The notes beneath the pieces were generated by a model. It worked only from the letters and a program-made list of their open reading frames with translations. It made no database searches and had not been told where the DNA came from. From NCBI RefSeq assembly GCF_004000435.1, contig NZ_RBVZ01000004.1, positions 124,001-188,000 on the forward strand: a stretch of DNA of 64,000 nucleotides. Reading direction: 5' to 3'. The stretch is from Alexandriicola marinus (lineage in GTDB: Bacteria; Pseudomonadota; Alphaproteobacteria; Rhodobacterales; Rhodobacteraceae). The position numbers and the translations under genes were made by a program. Below, in pieces: positions 53,581 through 62,164 of the stretch (position 1 is its first letter; every line of letters begins with the position of its first letter).

Positions 53581-54866
53581 GGCGCGAGCGGCGTTTCCTC
53601 CAGCACCGCGTCAAGCGTGTCGATCAACAGATCGACATGGTCGGTGCCAAAGGGCATCGGCGGGCGGATCTTGAGCGTGTTGCGGTGCCGGCCCAGTTTC
53701 GACAGGAGGATCCCGCGATGGCGCAGCGCATTGACCACCCTGTCGGCGAAGGCGGTGGCAGGTGTCTTGTTCTCCCGGTCAAGGACGAACTCTGCCCCGA
53801 AGACCAGCCCCTCTCCGCGGATGTCGCCGATCGCCTCGTGCCGTGTGGCCAGATCGGCAAGGCGCGCCTTTGCATCGGCGCCGACATTTCGGGCATTCTC
53901 CATCAGGGCCTTGTCCTCGATTTCGTCGAGCACGGCCATCGCCGCCGCACAGGAGACGGGATTGCCACCGAAGGTATTGAAATAGCGAAATCCTTCGCGG
54001 AATTCGGCCATGACCTCGGCCCGGGTGACGACGCCGCCGACCGGGTGCCCGTTTGCCATGGGTTTGCCCATGGTGACGATGTCCGGGATCACACCCATCC
54101 TCTCGTGCGCCCAGAAATGGCCGCCCGTGCGGCCGAAGCCCGATTGCACCTCGTCACAGATCAGAAGCCCGCCTTCGCGCCGGACGAGATCGGCCAAGGG
54201 CGCGAGCCAGCCGGGCGGCAGATCGGGAAAGCCTTCGTTCAGGAAGAAAGGGCAGACGACAAGCGCGGCAAATCCGTGGCCAGCCGCTTTGTGTTCCTCG
54301 ATCCGGGCGGCCACCTCGGCCGCGAAAAGGCGGCCATCCGGGTCGGGCCTGCGAAAGCTGTCGGGGGCCGCCACAAAGCGGAAATACCGGTCGAGCCCGA
54401 ACCCGACCTCGGGCACGTTCGACCGGCTGAGCTGACTGACCAGCGCCGTATTGCCATGATAGGTCGCATCCGTCGCGATCACGCCGCGCCCGCCGGTCAC
54501 CGCCTCGGCCATGCGCAGGGCGATGTCATTGGCCTCGGACCCGGTGCAGGTCAGGATCGCGGTCGAGAGGCTGTCATCCATCGTGGCCGTCAACCGCTCG
54601 ATATAGTCGAGGATTCCCTCGTGGAGATAGCGGGTATGGGTGTTCAACGTCCCCGCCTGACGGCAGATCGCCTCGGTCACGCGCGGGTTGCAATGCCCCA
54701 CATGGGGCACGTTGTTGTAGCAATCGAGATAGCGCCGGCCCTCGGCGTCCCAGAGCCACACGCCCTCGCCCCGCACGATATGAACCGGGTCGTCATAGAA
54801 GGTCGCGACATTGGGGCCCAGAAGGCGCGCGCGATCGGCCAGAAGTGCCTCGGGCGTGCGCGTCAC
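53577..54866 (-). CDS. Class III aminotransferase-fold phospho-lyase (AGXT2L-like)
   Basis: A 429-residue PLP protein. YLDCYNNVPHVGHCNPRVTEAI and THTRYLHEGILDYIERL match the AGXT2L1/AGXT2L2 group, which eliminate phosphate and ammonia from O-phosphoethanolamine or 5-phosphohydroxylysine. CTGSEANDIALRMA, LLICDEVQSGFGR (Asp238) and IVTMGKPMANG (Lys268) are cofactor sites. The product would be an aldehyde, and an aldehyde dehydrogenase lies in the same operon. A conventional transaminase activity cannot be excluded. Confidence 0.8.
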   Translation of the reverse strand: MTRTPEALLADRARLLGPNVATFYDDPVHIVRGEGVWLWDAEGRRYLDCYNNVPHVGHCNPRVTEAICRQAGTLNTHTRYLHEGILDYIERLTATMDDSLSTAILTCTGSEANDIALRMAEAVTGGRGVIATDATYHGNTALVSQLSRSNVPEVGFGLDRYFRFVAAPDSFRRPDPDGRLFAAEVAARIEEHKAAGHGFAALVVCPFFLNEGFPDLPPGWLAPLADLVRREGGLLICDEVQSGFGRTGGHFWAHERMGVIPDIVTMGKPMANGHPVGGVVTRAEVMAEFREGFRYFNTFGGNPVSCAAAMAVLDEIEDKALMENARNVGADAKARLADLATRHEAIGDIRGEGLVFGAEFVLDRENKTPATAFADRVVNALRHRGILLSKLGRHRNTLKIRPPMPFGTDHVDLLIDTLDAVLEETPLAP

Positions 54867-56092
54867 GGCGCGACCTTGACCGTGCCATCGGCGATCCAGC
54901 CATCGAGGATCGCCAGAACAGCCTCGGCAAAGGCGGGGTCGTTGATATGGGCGGCCACTTCGGTGACGGGCACATTGATCTCGGCGCGGACAGCCTCGAT
55001 CATCGCGGCGAGGCCCTCAGGATCGTAGGCAGGCTCGCCCGGCTGATCCCATTCCTCGACCCCGTTCAGCGGCATGACGAAATGCACCGGGCCCATCGCC
55101 TGATCGAGCCGGGCCGAGATGTCGCGGATCAGTGCGCGGCGTTCGTCGGGGGCAAGGCCCGAAGATTTGATCAACCGGTTGTGGGCATGAAAGGGGCGGT
55201 CGGCAAAGGCGGGCGGAATGTCCTGCCAGCCCGCGAAATCGATCAGGTCCGCGCAACCCGGGCTCACGATCTGTGGCACCGCCTGACGGCCCGCGTTCAA
55301 CAGCCGCTCCGGTCCCGCGTTGACGACAGAGCCCACCATCAGGTTGCCCAGTTCCGGCAGCGCAAGATCGAGAACGGCGGCGAAATAGCCTTCGCGGGCC
55401 AGCGCCTCGAAGGCCATGCCACCCATGCCGGTCGCGTGGAACACGGCCACTTCGAAGCCCCGGGCCTCCAGCGGCTCCTTGAGGAGTTTCATGTAGCGCA
55501 GGCAGGAGGACCCGAGGCTCGTCATCCCGATGACCGGGCGATCCCTCTTGGGCGGTTCGACCGCCTCGGCAGCACCCAGAACCGCGCCCGCGGCCTGACT
55601 GAGCGAGGATTTGCAGACCGAGTTCAGGCCGTAGAGCCCCCCCGCCCAGAGGATCATCTGCACGTCCGGCGACAGCCGGTCGGCCGGGATCAGCGGCGAG
55701 AAAGACACGGTCGAGACCACGTATTTCGGCACGCCCAGTGGCAGCGCCTGACAACAATCCAGCACCAGATCCGTCCCCATGGTGCCGCCAAGGCCCACCA
55801 TGCCGTCGATCCGACCCTCCGCGTGAAGCCGCGCGGTCAGCGTCGCGGCCCCCTTTGCCATGAGCTGCATGGCAAGGTTCTCGTCGCCCGCATCGATTGC
55901 GTCCTGAATGGTCTTGCCTGCTGCCCGGGCCACCTCGTGTTTCGAGATGTCGGTCGGTTGCGTCGGGTCGCCCAGAACGCTCACATCCATCGAGATGACG
56001 TCGCCACCCCGGTCGCGGATGCGACCGCAGAGATACGCCAACTCGTCATCCTTCGTGTCGTAGGTGCCGATCACCAGGATCGTCTTGGTCAT
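54863..56092 (-). CDS. Tm-1-like ATP-binding domain protein (UPF0261)
   Basis: A 409-residue protein. The start MTKTILVIGTYDTKDDEL and the segments GLGGTMGTDLVLDCCQALPLGVPKYVVST, GMTSLGSSCLRYMKLLKEPLEARGFEV and FHATGMGGMAFEALAREG are those of the UPF0261 family, related to the N-terminal half of tomato Tm-1. Its biochemical function is not established. It overlaps the phospho-lyase gene by 4 bp and so may be part of the same pathway. The ATG at 56092 (GGAG 8 bp upstream) was preferred to one at 56128. Confidence 0.78.
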   Translation of the reverse strand: MTKTILVIGTYDTKDDELAYLCGRIRDRGGDVISMDVSVLGDPTQPTDISKHEVARAAGKTIQDAIDAGDENLAMQLMAKGAATLTARLHAEGRIDGMVGLGGTMGTDLVLDCCQALPLGVPKYVVSTVSFSPLIPADRLSPDVQMILWAGGLYGLNSVCKSSLSQAAGAVLGAAEAVEPPKRDRPVIGMTSLGSSCLRYMKLLKEPLEARGFEVAVFHATGMGGMAFEALAREGYFAAVLDLALPELGNLMVGSVVNAGPERLLNAGRQAVPQIVSPGCADLIDFAGWQDIPPAFADRPFHAHNRLIKSSGLAPDERRALIRDISARLDQAMGPVHFVMPLNGVEEWDQPGEPAYDPEGLAAMIEAVRAEINVPVTEVAAHINDPAFAEAVLAILDGWIADGTVKVAP

Positions 56093-56112
56093 GTCGAAGC
56101 TCCGCTGTTTGG

Positions 56113-57597
56113 CTAGAGGCTGATCCATGCGGTCTTGAGGTCAAGATACTTGTCGAAGGCATGGAGCGACTTGTCATGGCCGTTGCCCGATTGCTTGACC
56201 CCGCCCAGGGGCACGGTCAGGTCGCTGCCGCCATAGGTATTGACATGGACCACACCGGCCCTCAGCGCCCGGATCATGCGATGCGCGCGGCCCAGATCGG
56301 CGGTCCAGACCCCGGCGGCCAGCCCGTAATCGGTGCCGTTGGCGATCGCGACGGCCTCCTCCTCGCTGTCGAAGGGGATCACGGCAAGGACGGGGCCGAA
56401 GACCTCTTCCTGAGCGACGCGGTCGCAGGGGGCCACATCCGCGACAATGGTCGGGGCCATGAAGTAGCCGCCCGTTTCCTCAAGGATGCGCCCGCCGCCC
56501 GACAGGATCGGGCGCCCTTGCGCGCGGGCCTCCTCGACGAAACCAAGGCTCCGGTCCAGCTGATCGAGCGAATGGACCGCGCCGATCGCCGTGGCGGGAT
56601 CGAGCGGATCGCCCACGTTCATGGTGCCGGTCACCTCGGCCAGCGCCTTCACGAAGGCGTCGCAGATCGAGCGCTCCACCAGAAGCCGGGACCCCGCCAC
56701 GCAGACCTGCCCTGCATTGCGGAAGATGCCATTGGCCGACGCCTTGACCGCGGCCCCGATATCGGGCGCGTCGGCAAAGACGATGTTGGGCGATTTGCCG
56801 CCCAGTTCGAGGTAGACGCGCTTGAGGTTCGATTGCGCAGAGGCCTCCATCAGGCGCCGTCCCGTCGCCCCCGAGCCGGTGAACACGAGAACGTCGACAT
56901 CCATCGACCTTGCGATGGCGTCGCCCACCACGGCGCCCTCGCCCGTCACGACATTCAGAACACCCGGCGGCAGACCGGCCTCGAGCGCAAGTTCCGCGAT
57001 ACGCAGGAGCGTCAGCGACGCGGTTTCCGGGGGCTTGAGAACGACGCTGCAGCCTGCGGCCAGCGCGGGGCCCAGCTTCCATGCACCGATCATCAGCGGG
57101 AAGTTCCACGGCACGATGGCGCCGACCACACCCGCCGGCTCTCGGTGAACAAGGCCCAGGGTGCCCGGAGCGGTTGGCGCGATCTCGCCGTAAAGCTTGT
57201 CGATGGCCTCGGCGTAATAGCGGATCGTGCCCGCCGCAGAGAGGGGCTCCGCCTTGAAGGCCATGCCGATTTCGGTCCCGTTTTCACGCACGCCCAGCAC
57301 CGCGAGATCCAGCGCCTCGGCCTCGATCAGCGCGGCCCATTTCAGCATCACCGCCTTGCGCGCCGCCGGCGCCATGCCCTGCCAGCGCCCGTCATCAAAC
57401 GCCGCACGGGCCGCCGCCACGGCCGCGTCGGCGTCGGCACGGGTGCCACGTGCCAGCGTCGTCAGCTCCGCACCGTCAAGCGGCGACAACGTGGCCATGC
57501 GGCCGCCGTCGGAAGCCTCTCTCATCGCCCCGTCGATCAGGTGATGGGCCGGCGGCACAGCTGCGCTGCGCAGATCGCCGATTCGCGAAACATCCAT
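56113..57597 (-). CDS. NAD(P)-dependent aldehyde dehydrogenase (PuuC/betaine aldehyde type)
   Basis: A 494-residue dehydrogenase. AIVPWNFPLMIGAWKLGPALAAGCSVVLKP is represented by VPWNFPLM and VLKPPETAS, catalytic Glu by [10 protein letters not shown] and Cys by RNAGQVCVAGSRL. It is similar in style to gamma-glutamyl-aminobutyraldehyde dehydrogenase. As first gene of the leftward operon it would oxidise the aldehyde formed by the phospho-lyase or from a glutamylated amine. GGGAGGTGCC precedes the ATG at 57597. A GGTTCA-N5-TGAACC operator lies 18 bp upstream. Confidence 0.85.
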   Translation of the reverse strand: MDVSRIGDLRSAAVPPAHHLIDGAMREASDGGRMATLSPLDGAELTTLARGTRADADAAVAAARAAFDDGRWQGMAPAARKAVMLKWAALIEAEALDLAVLGVRENGTEIGMAFKAEPLSAAGTIRYYAEAIDKLYGEIAPTAPGTLGLVHREPAGVVGAIVPWNFPLMIGAWKLGPALAAGCSVVLKPPETASLTLLRIAELALEAGLPPGVLNVVTGEGAVVGDAIARSMDVDVLVFTGSGATGRRLMEASAQSNLKRVYLELGGKSPNIVFADAPDIGAAVKASANGIFRNAGQVCVAGSRLLVERSICDAFVKALAEVTGTMNVGDPLDPATAIGAVHSLDQLDRSLGFVEEARAQGRPILSGGGRILEETGGYFMAPTIVADVAPCDRVAQEEVFGPVLAVIPFDSEEEAVAIANGTDYGLAAGVWTADLGRAHRMIRALRAGVVHVNTYGGSDLTVPLGGVKQSGNGHDKSLHAFDKYLDLKTAWISL

Positions 57598-57614
57598 GAG
57601 GCACCTCCCTGATC

Positions 57615-57631
57615 GGTTCATTTAGTGAACC
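57615..57631. promoter_or_regulatory. Operator 1 of the divergent amine/TTT regulon
   Basis: GGTTCATTTAGTGAACC is a perfect 6 bp inverted repeat with 5 bp spacer. It lies just downstream of the predicted leftward transcription start, between promoter and aldehyde dehydrogenase start. A matching copy is at 57750-57766. The palindrome style suits an IclR- or GntR-type repressor; no such gene is in the window. Confidence 0.65.
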
Positions 57632-57644
57632 TTTGGTGTCAATA

Positions 57645-57673
57645 ATTCTGCTTTCTGTTTTCATTCCTGTCAA
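57645..57673 (-). promoter_or_regulatory. Leftward promoter for the kinase/phospho-lyase operon
   Basis: On the minus strand, consensus TTGACA (57673-57668) and CAGAAT (57650-57645, 4 of 6) are 17 bp apart. The predicted start is about 7 bp past the -10, immediately ahead of operator 1. Confidence 0.55.
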
Positions 57674-57707
57674 TCTCAAGCCGATGGTGCGCGCTCGAAG
57701 AGAATTG

Positions 57708-57735
57708 TTGACAGGTGGAGCTTCCTGGGCAGAAT
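57708..57735 (+). promoter_or_regulatory. Rightward promoter for the TTT-P450 operon
   Basis: TTGACA at 57708-57713 and CAGAAT at 57730-57735 are 16 bp apart. The same two hexamers, including the GG after the -35, form the divergent promoter. Operator 2 lies about 8 bp after the expected start. Confidence 0.55.
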
Positions 57736-57749
57736 ATTTCGATACCAAC

Positions 57750-57766
57750 GGTTCAAATAATGATCC
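57750..57766. promoter_or_regulatory. Operator 2 of the divergent amine/TTT regulon
   Basis: GGTTCA-AATAA-TGATCC matches operator 1 in both arms (11 of 12 arm positions) and spacing. It lies 17 bp upstream of the tctC start codon, overlapping the early transcribed region. Confidence 0.58.
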
Positions 57767-57783
57767 ACAGCAGGGAGCGACCC

Positions 57784-58716
57784 ATGAAACCCATTCTCAC
57801 GGCCCTCACCGCGGCCGCCATCGGCATTGCCGGCCCGGCGTTCGCCGAATACCCGGAAAAGCCGGTCACCTTCATCGTGCCGTGGCCGCCCGGTGACCTC
57901 GAAGACATCCTGACCCGGATGATCGCCGAGGATTTCCAGGAAGCCTATGGCGTGGCCGCAGCCGTCGTGAACAAGCCCGGCGGCGGCGGTGGCCCGTTCC
58001 CCGGTGCGATCGACGTGGCGACAGCCCCGGCAGATGGCTACATGATCGGCTCGTTCGTGCCCGCCGTTCCGGTGATCGGCCACGAGATCGGCATCCCCGA
58101 GCTGGAAGGCGAGGTGTTCGACCCGATCGGCATATTCCTCACCTATCCGTTCGTCATCGCCTCGATGGGCAACGCGCCCTATTCGACGATGGAGGAACTG
58201 GCCGCCTATGCACAGGACAACGACGTGGTCCTTGGCCATTTCGGCGACGTTTTGACCCCGACGCAGGTGACCAAGGCACTATCCACCAACATGGGCTTTG
58301 AATGGGCGGCGGATGCGGCCTATGACGCGCTCGATTGCAACACGCTGGCTTCGGGCGACGCGGATGTGATCAACACCACGCTTCAGCTGATCCTGCCCTG
58401 CCTCGATCAGCTCAACGTTCTGGTGTCGATCACGGGCGAGCGCATTTCGCGTGTCCCCGACACGCCCGCCATCGGCGAAGTCGATCCCACGCTTGATATC
58501 GCGCTGTGGAACGGCCTGTTCGTGCACGAGGACACGCCGCAGGACGTGCGCGACAAGATCGCGGCCGTCGCAAGCGAAACCGTGATGAGCGAACGCGCGC
58601 AGGCCCTGAGCGCCGAGACCGGCGCGCTGGTCTACTGGATGGATGCCGCGGCCAGCGCCGAGCTGATCGAGACCGACAAGGCGACGCTCGCCGGCATCTC
58701 CGCGATCCTCGAATAA
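57784..58716 (+). CDS. tctC: TTT transporter substrate-binding protein (TctC)
   Basis: A 310-residue periplasmic binding protein with a signal peptide (MKPILTALTAAAIGIAGPAFA, cleavage after residue 21). The start YPEKPVTFIVPWPPGD, then VVNKPGGGGG and RVPDTPAIGE are TctC/Bug hallmarks. Such proteins bind carboxylates through ordered waters. It is the first gene of the rightward operon. GGGAG precedes the ATG at 57784. Confidence 0.92.
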   Translation: MKPILTALTAAAIGIAGPAFAEYPEKPVTFIVPWPPGDLEDILTRMIAEDFQEAYGVAAAVVNKPGGGGGPFPGAIDVATAPADGYMIGSFVPAVPVIGHEIGIPELEGEVFDPIGIFLTYPFVIASMGNAPYSTMEELAAYAQDNDVVLGHFGDVLTPTQVTKALSTNMGFEWAADAAYDALDCNTLASGDADVINTTLQLILPCLDQLNVLVSITGERISRVPDTPAIGEVDPTLDIALWNGLFVHEDTPQDVRDKIAAVASETVMSERAQALSAETGALVYWMDAAASAELIETDKATLAGISAILE

Positions 58717-58724
58717 CGCCTGAC

Positions 58725-58751
58725 GAGGAGGGGCCCGGCGGGTCCCTCCTC
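58725..58751 (+). other. Intercistronic hairpin between tctC and tctB
   Basis: Arms GAGGAGGG (58725-58732) and CCCTCCTC (58744-58751) with an 11 nt loop lie 9 bp after the tctC stop. As at 46744-46773 it probably protects the binding-protein message and reduces membrane-subunit expression. There is no T-run. Confidence 0.55.
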
Positions 58752-58783
58752 TCCCCTCGTCCCCCCATCATCCGGACCGCGCC

Positions 58784-59314
58784 ATGAGCGACGACACCGA
58801 CATTCAGCCGACAACCCGGATCGCCGGTCAGGTGATCTTTGTCGGCGCCGCACTTGCGCTTTCGGCATTTCTGCTGACCCAGATCGGCCGGCAGACGATC
58901 TGGGCCGAAGGCGAAAGCTTTGCCGCGCAGCCCCGGTTCTGGCCGGGCGTGTCGCTTGCGATCATGCTGGCGGGCTTCGGGCTGCACCTGTGGCGAATGA
59001 AGCGGCGCAGGCCGAACCGGCTCGACCGCGAAGAGATGATGCGCTGGGTCGAACCGCTGGAATTCATGATCTGGTTCATGGTCTTCGTCTTTGCCGTGCC
59101 GATCGTGGGCTTCCTGCCGATGAGCATCGCCTTCGCGATCGCGCTGACATGGCGGCTGGGCTATCGCCGCCGTTCGATGCTTGTCCTGGCTGCCGTCTTT
59201 GCCGTGGCTGTCGTGATCCTGTTCAAGGGGTTTCTAGGCGTGCGCATTCCGGGCGCGGCCCTCTACGAGCTGCTGCCCGCCGGGCCGCGCAGCTTCTTCC
59301 TGCAGTACCTGTGA
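58784..59314 (+). CDS. tctB: TTT transporter small membrane subunit (TctB)
   Basis: A 176-residue protein with four hydrophobic segments (about residues 14-34, 52-70, 92-112 and 125-150). The loop FAAQPRFWPGVSLAIMLAGFGLHLW between helices 1 and 2 is typical of TctB. Its stop overlaps the tctA start by one base. It partners TctA in a proton- or sodium-driven transporter. Confidence 0.87.
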   Translation: MSDDTDIQPTTRIAGQVIFVGAALALSAFLLTQIGRQTIWAEGESFAAQPRFWPGVSLAIMLAGFGLHLWRMKRRRPNRLDREEMMRWVEPLEFMIWFMVFVFAVPIVGFLPMSIAFAIALTWRLGYRRRSMLVLAAVFAVAVVILFKGFLGVRIPGAALYELLPAGPRSFFLQYL

Positions 59315-60918
59315 TGGATATCCTGTTCCAAGCCGTCGATGTCCTGGCCCGGTGGGATGTTCTTCTGGCCCTTCTGGTCGGCTCGATCGGTGGCGTGGCC
59401 ATCGGCGCGATCCCAGGCGTCGGACCCGCCGTCGCCATCGCCATCCTGCTGCCTGCCACGTTCTCGATGGATCCGATCGTCGGGCTGACCGTGCTTCTGG
59501 GGATCTATGGGTCGTCGATGTATGGCGGCGCGATCCCGGCCATTCTGATCAACACGCCCGGCACCGCCGTCAATGCGCTCACGACCTATGACGGCTTCCC
59601 GATGACGCTGCGGGGCGAGGGCCGGCGCGCGCTGTCGCTGGCCTATTCGGCCAGCTTCTTCGGCGGGGTCTTTTCGGTGATCTGCCTGATCGCGCTGTCG
59701 CCCCTTCTGGCCAAGGTGGCGCCCATGTTCGGCTCGCGCGAGATATTCCTCGCGGCGCTGCTGGGCATCCTTCTCGTCGTCGTGGCCCATCGCGGGCAGA
59801 TGCTGGTCGCGGGTGCGCTGGCCGCCTTCGGGATCTTCCTGTCGACCGTCGGGCTTGAGCCCGTGAAATACACCCGCCGTTACACGTTCGAGCAGACATG
59901 GCTCGCCAGCGGGTTCGACCTGATCGTCGTCGTCCTGGGCCTTTTCGCGATCAGTCAGGCGTTTCTTCTGCTGACGATGGACGACGAAAAGGTCCGCATC
60001 GCCAAATCGCGCGGATCGCTGTTTCAGGGCTTCCGCGAATTGTTCCGCCATCCGCGTGTCGTCACCGTATCCGCAAGCTTTGGCGTGATCATGGGGATGA
60101 TCCCCGGCGTGGGCGAATTCACCGCACAATTCATGTCCTATACCTCGGCGCGCAAGCTGTCGAAGACGCCAGACGCCTTTGGCCACGGCTCGTCCGAGGG
60201 TCTGATCGCGTCAGAGACCGCGAACAACGCCGTGCCGGGGGCCGCGATGATCCCGCTTCTGGCCCTTGGCATCCCCGGCGAGGCGCTGACGGCAATGATG
60301 CTGTCGGTCTTCTACGTGCACAACGTGGTGCCGGGGCCGGGCCTCTTCGCGTTCCAGATGGATTTCGTCGTCGCGCTTTACCTCGCGCTTCTGATCCTGA
60401 ACGTGCTGGTTGTGGTCTTCCTGCTGATCTCGACCGGGTGGCTGGTCTATCTCACGAAGATCCCCAACCGGTTTCTGGGGATGTGCATCCTGCTGCTGAG
60501 CTTTGTGGGCGTCTATTCGATCCGCAATTCGGCGGTGGATTGCACCGTGGCCGCCGCGTTCGGGTTCCTGGGCTACATCCTCAAACGGCTGAACATGCCG
60601 ATCGTGCCCATCGTTCTGGGCATGGTTCTGGGCGGCATCATGGAGGTGAAGCTGCGCGCGGCGATGACCCGTGTGAACACGCCATGGGATTTCATCGACC
60701 GGCCCATCGCCTTCATCCTGTTCGCGATCATCTTGATCATCCTGATCTCGACGGCATGGCGCGTGCGCCGTGAATGGCGCGCCGTCGACAGGCGGACCCC
60801 GGCCAAGAAGGCCTCGGCCCGTTTCTCCCGCAGGCTCGCGGGGCGATATGGCCGCCATTTCGACGACCGGCTCAAGATACAACGGAGGAAGCGTCGCTAT
60901 GACCATATGGGCTCCTGA
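59314..60918 (+). CDS. tctA: TTT transporter large membrane subunit (TctA)
   Basis: A 534-residue permease with about 11-12 helices. Two repeats carry GAIPGVGPAVAIAILLPATFSMDP and MIPGVGEFTAQFMSYTSARKLSKTPDAFGHGSSEGLIASETANNAVPGAAMIPLLALGIPG, given here as GAIPGVGPA and ETANNAVPGAAMIP. A charged Arg/Lys-rich tail follows the last helix. The 3' end overlaps the P450 gene by 20 bp, so uptake and oxidation are translationally linked. Confidence 0.92.
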   Translation: MDILFQAVDVLARWDVLLALLVGSIGGVAIGAIPGVGPAVAIAILLPATFSMDPIVGLTVLLGIYGSSMYGGAIPAILINTPGTAVNALTTYDGFPMTLRGEGRRALSLAYSASFFGGVFSVICLIALSPLLAKVAPMFGSREIFLAALLGILLVVVAHRGQMLVAGALAAFGIFLSTVGLEPVKYTRRYTFEQTWLASGFDLIVVVLGLFAISQAFLLLTMDDEKVRIAKSRGSLFQGFRELFRHPRVVTVSASFGVIMGMIPGVGEFTAQFMSYTSARKLSKTPDAFGHGSSEGLIASETANNAVPGAAMIPLLALGIPGEALTAMMLSVFYVHNVVPGPGLFAFQMDFVVALYLALLILNVLVVVFLLISTGWLVYLTKIPNRFLGMCILLLSFVGVYSIRNSAVDCTVAAAFGFLGYILKRLNMPIVPIVLGMVLGGIMEVKLRAAMTRVNTPWDFIDRPIAFILFAIILIILISTAWRVRREWRAVDRRTPAKKASARFSRRLAGRYGRHFDDRLKIQRRKRRYDHMGS

Positions 60919-62155
60919 GGATGACGGCTTCGCCGATCTGGGCTCGCACGATGCCTTTGCGAATGGTGCGCCCTACAACACCTTCGCCCGGCTGAGGCGC
61001 GAGGATCCCTGCCACTGGTCGGATTTCGCGCAGGGCAAGGGATACTGGTCGATCACACGGCACGAGGACATCGTGGCGATGATCCGCGACACGGAGACGT
61101 TTTCGTCTTCGCGCGGCATCCGGATGGAGGATCAGACGGAGGAGGAATACCTCGCCCGCCGCACCTTTCAGGAGACCGACGGCGAAGAGCATCGCAAGGT
61201 CCGGATGAAGGTGGCCAAGGCGTTCTCTCCGGGTGTGGTGGCGGGCTTCGAGGATCAGATCCGCGACCTCTGCGGCCCGATCCTCGACCGTGCGCTGGAA
61301 CACCAAAGCTTTGACGCCACCCGCGAGATTGCGCGTGAATTGCCGATGCGGATGCTGGGCCAGATCCTCGGCACGCCCGAAGAGGACCTGCCCTGGCTGG
61401 TGGAAAAGGGCGACGCACTGATGGCGAACACCGACCCCGATTTCACCGATCACGTGGCCGACAAGCTGGACACGGACGCCTACCGGCTGATGCCGTTCAA
61501 TTCGCCCGCCGGGGCCGAGCTTTATGAATATGCCCATGATCTGATGGCGCAAAAGAACGCGTCGGGCGACACCGACGGCATCCTGCACCTGATCCTGCAG
61601 CCAGACGAAAACGGCGAGACCATATCGGAAAGCGAATTCCGCAACTTCTTCTGCCTTCTGGTCGCTGCTGGCAACGACACCACGCGCTATTCCATCGCAG
61701 CCGGCATTCAGGCGCTCGCGCGGCAGCCCGGTCTGCTGGAACAAATGCGGTCGGGCGAGGTCTGGGGCACGGCCGCCGACGAGATCGTCCGCTGGGCGTC
61801 ACCCGCAAGCTATTTCCGCCGCACAGCCATGCGCGACGTCGAAGTGCACGGGAAACAGATCCGCGAGGGCGACAAGGTGCTTTACTGGTTCCTTTCGGCC
61901 AATCGCGACGAGGACATGTTCGAAGACCCCTACCGCCTGACATTGTCGCGCAAGCCCAACCGCCAGTTGGGCTGGGGACAGGGCGGCCCGCATGTCTGTC
62001 TGGGCATGCATCTTGCGCGGCTTGAGATCCGGGTTCTGTTCGAAGAACTCGTCCCGCGCATCGCCTCGATCAAACCGGACGGCGAAGAAGCCTTTGTCAG
62101 ATCGAATTTCGTCAACGGTATCAAGCGCCTGCCCGTGCGCGTCACCCTGAACTGA
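60899..62155 (+). CDS. Cytochrome P450
   Basis: A 418-residue soluble bacterial P450. The I-helix has AGNDTT at residues 257-262, the K-helix EIVR at 295-298, and the heme loop GWGQGGPHVCLG places the iron ligand at Cys367 (Trp replaces the usual Phe). It inserts oxygen into a C-H bond or removes an N-alkyl group. The ATG at 60899 follows ACGGAGGAAG inside the tctA end. No ferredoxin or ferredoxin reductase is visible in the window, so electron donors are elsewhere or beyond 64 kb. Confidence 0.92.
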   Translation: MTIWAPEDDGFADLGSHDAFANGAPYNTFARLRREDPCHWSDFAQGKGYWSITRHEDIVAMIRDTETFSSSRGIRMEDQTEEEYLARRTFQETDGEEHRKVRMKVAKAFSPGVVAGFEDQIRDLCGPILDRALEHQSFDATREIARELPMRMLGQILGTPEEDLPWLVEKGDALMANTDPDFTDHVADKLDTDAYRLMPFNSPAGAELYEYAHDLMAQKNASGDTDGILHLILQPDENGETISESEFRNFFCLLVAAGNDTTRYSIAAGIQALARQPGLLEQMRSGEVWGTAADEIVRWASPASYFRRTAMRDVEVHGKQIREGDKVLYWFLSANRDEDMFEDPYRLTLSRKPNRQLGWGQGGPHVCLGMHLARLEIRVLFEELVPRIASIKPDGEEAFVRSNFVNGIKRLPVRVTLN

Positions 62156-62164
62156 GGCCCGCCG

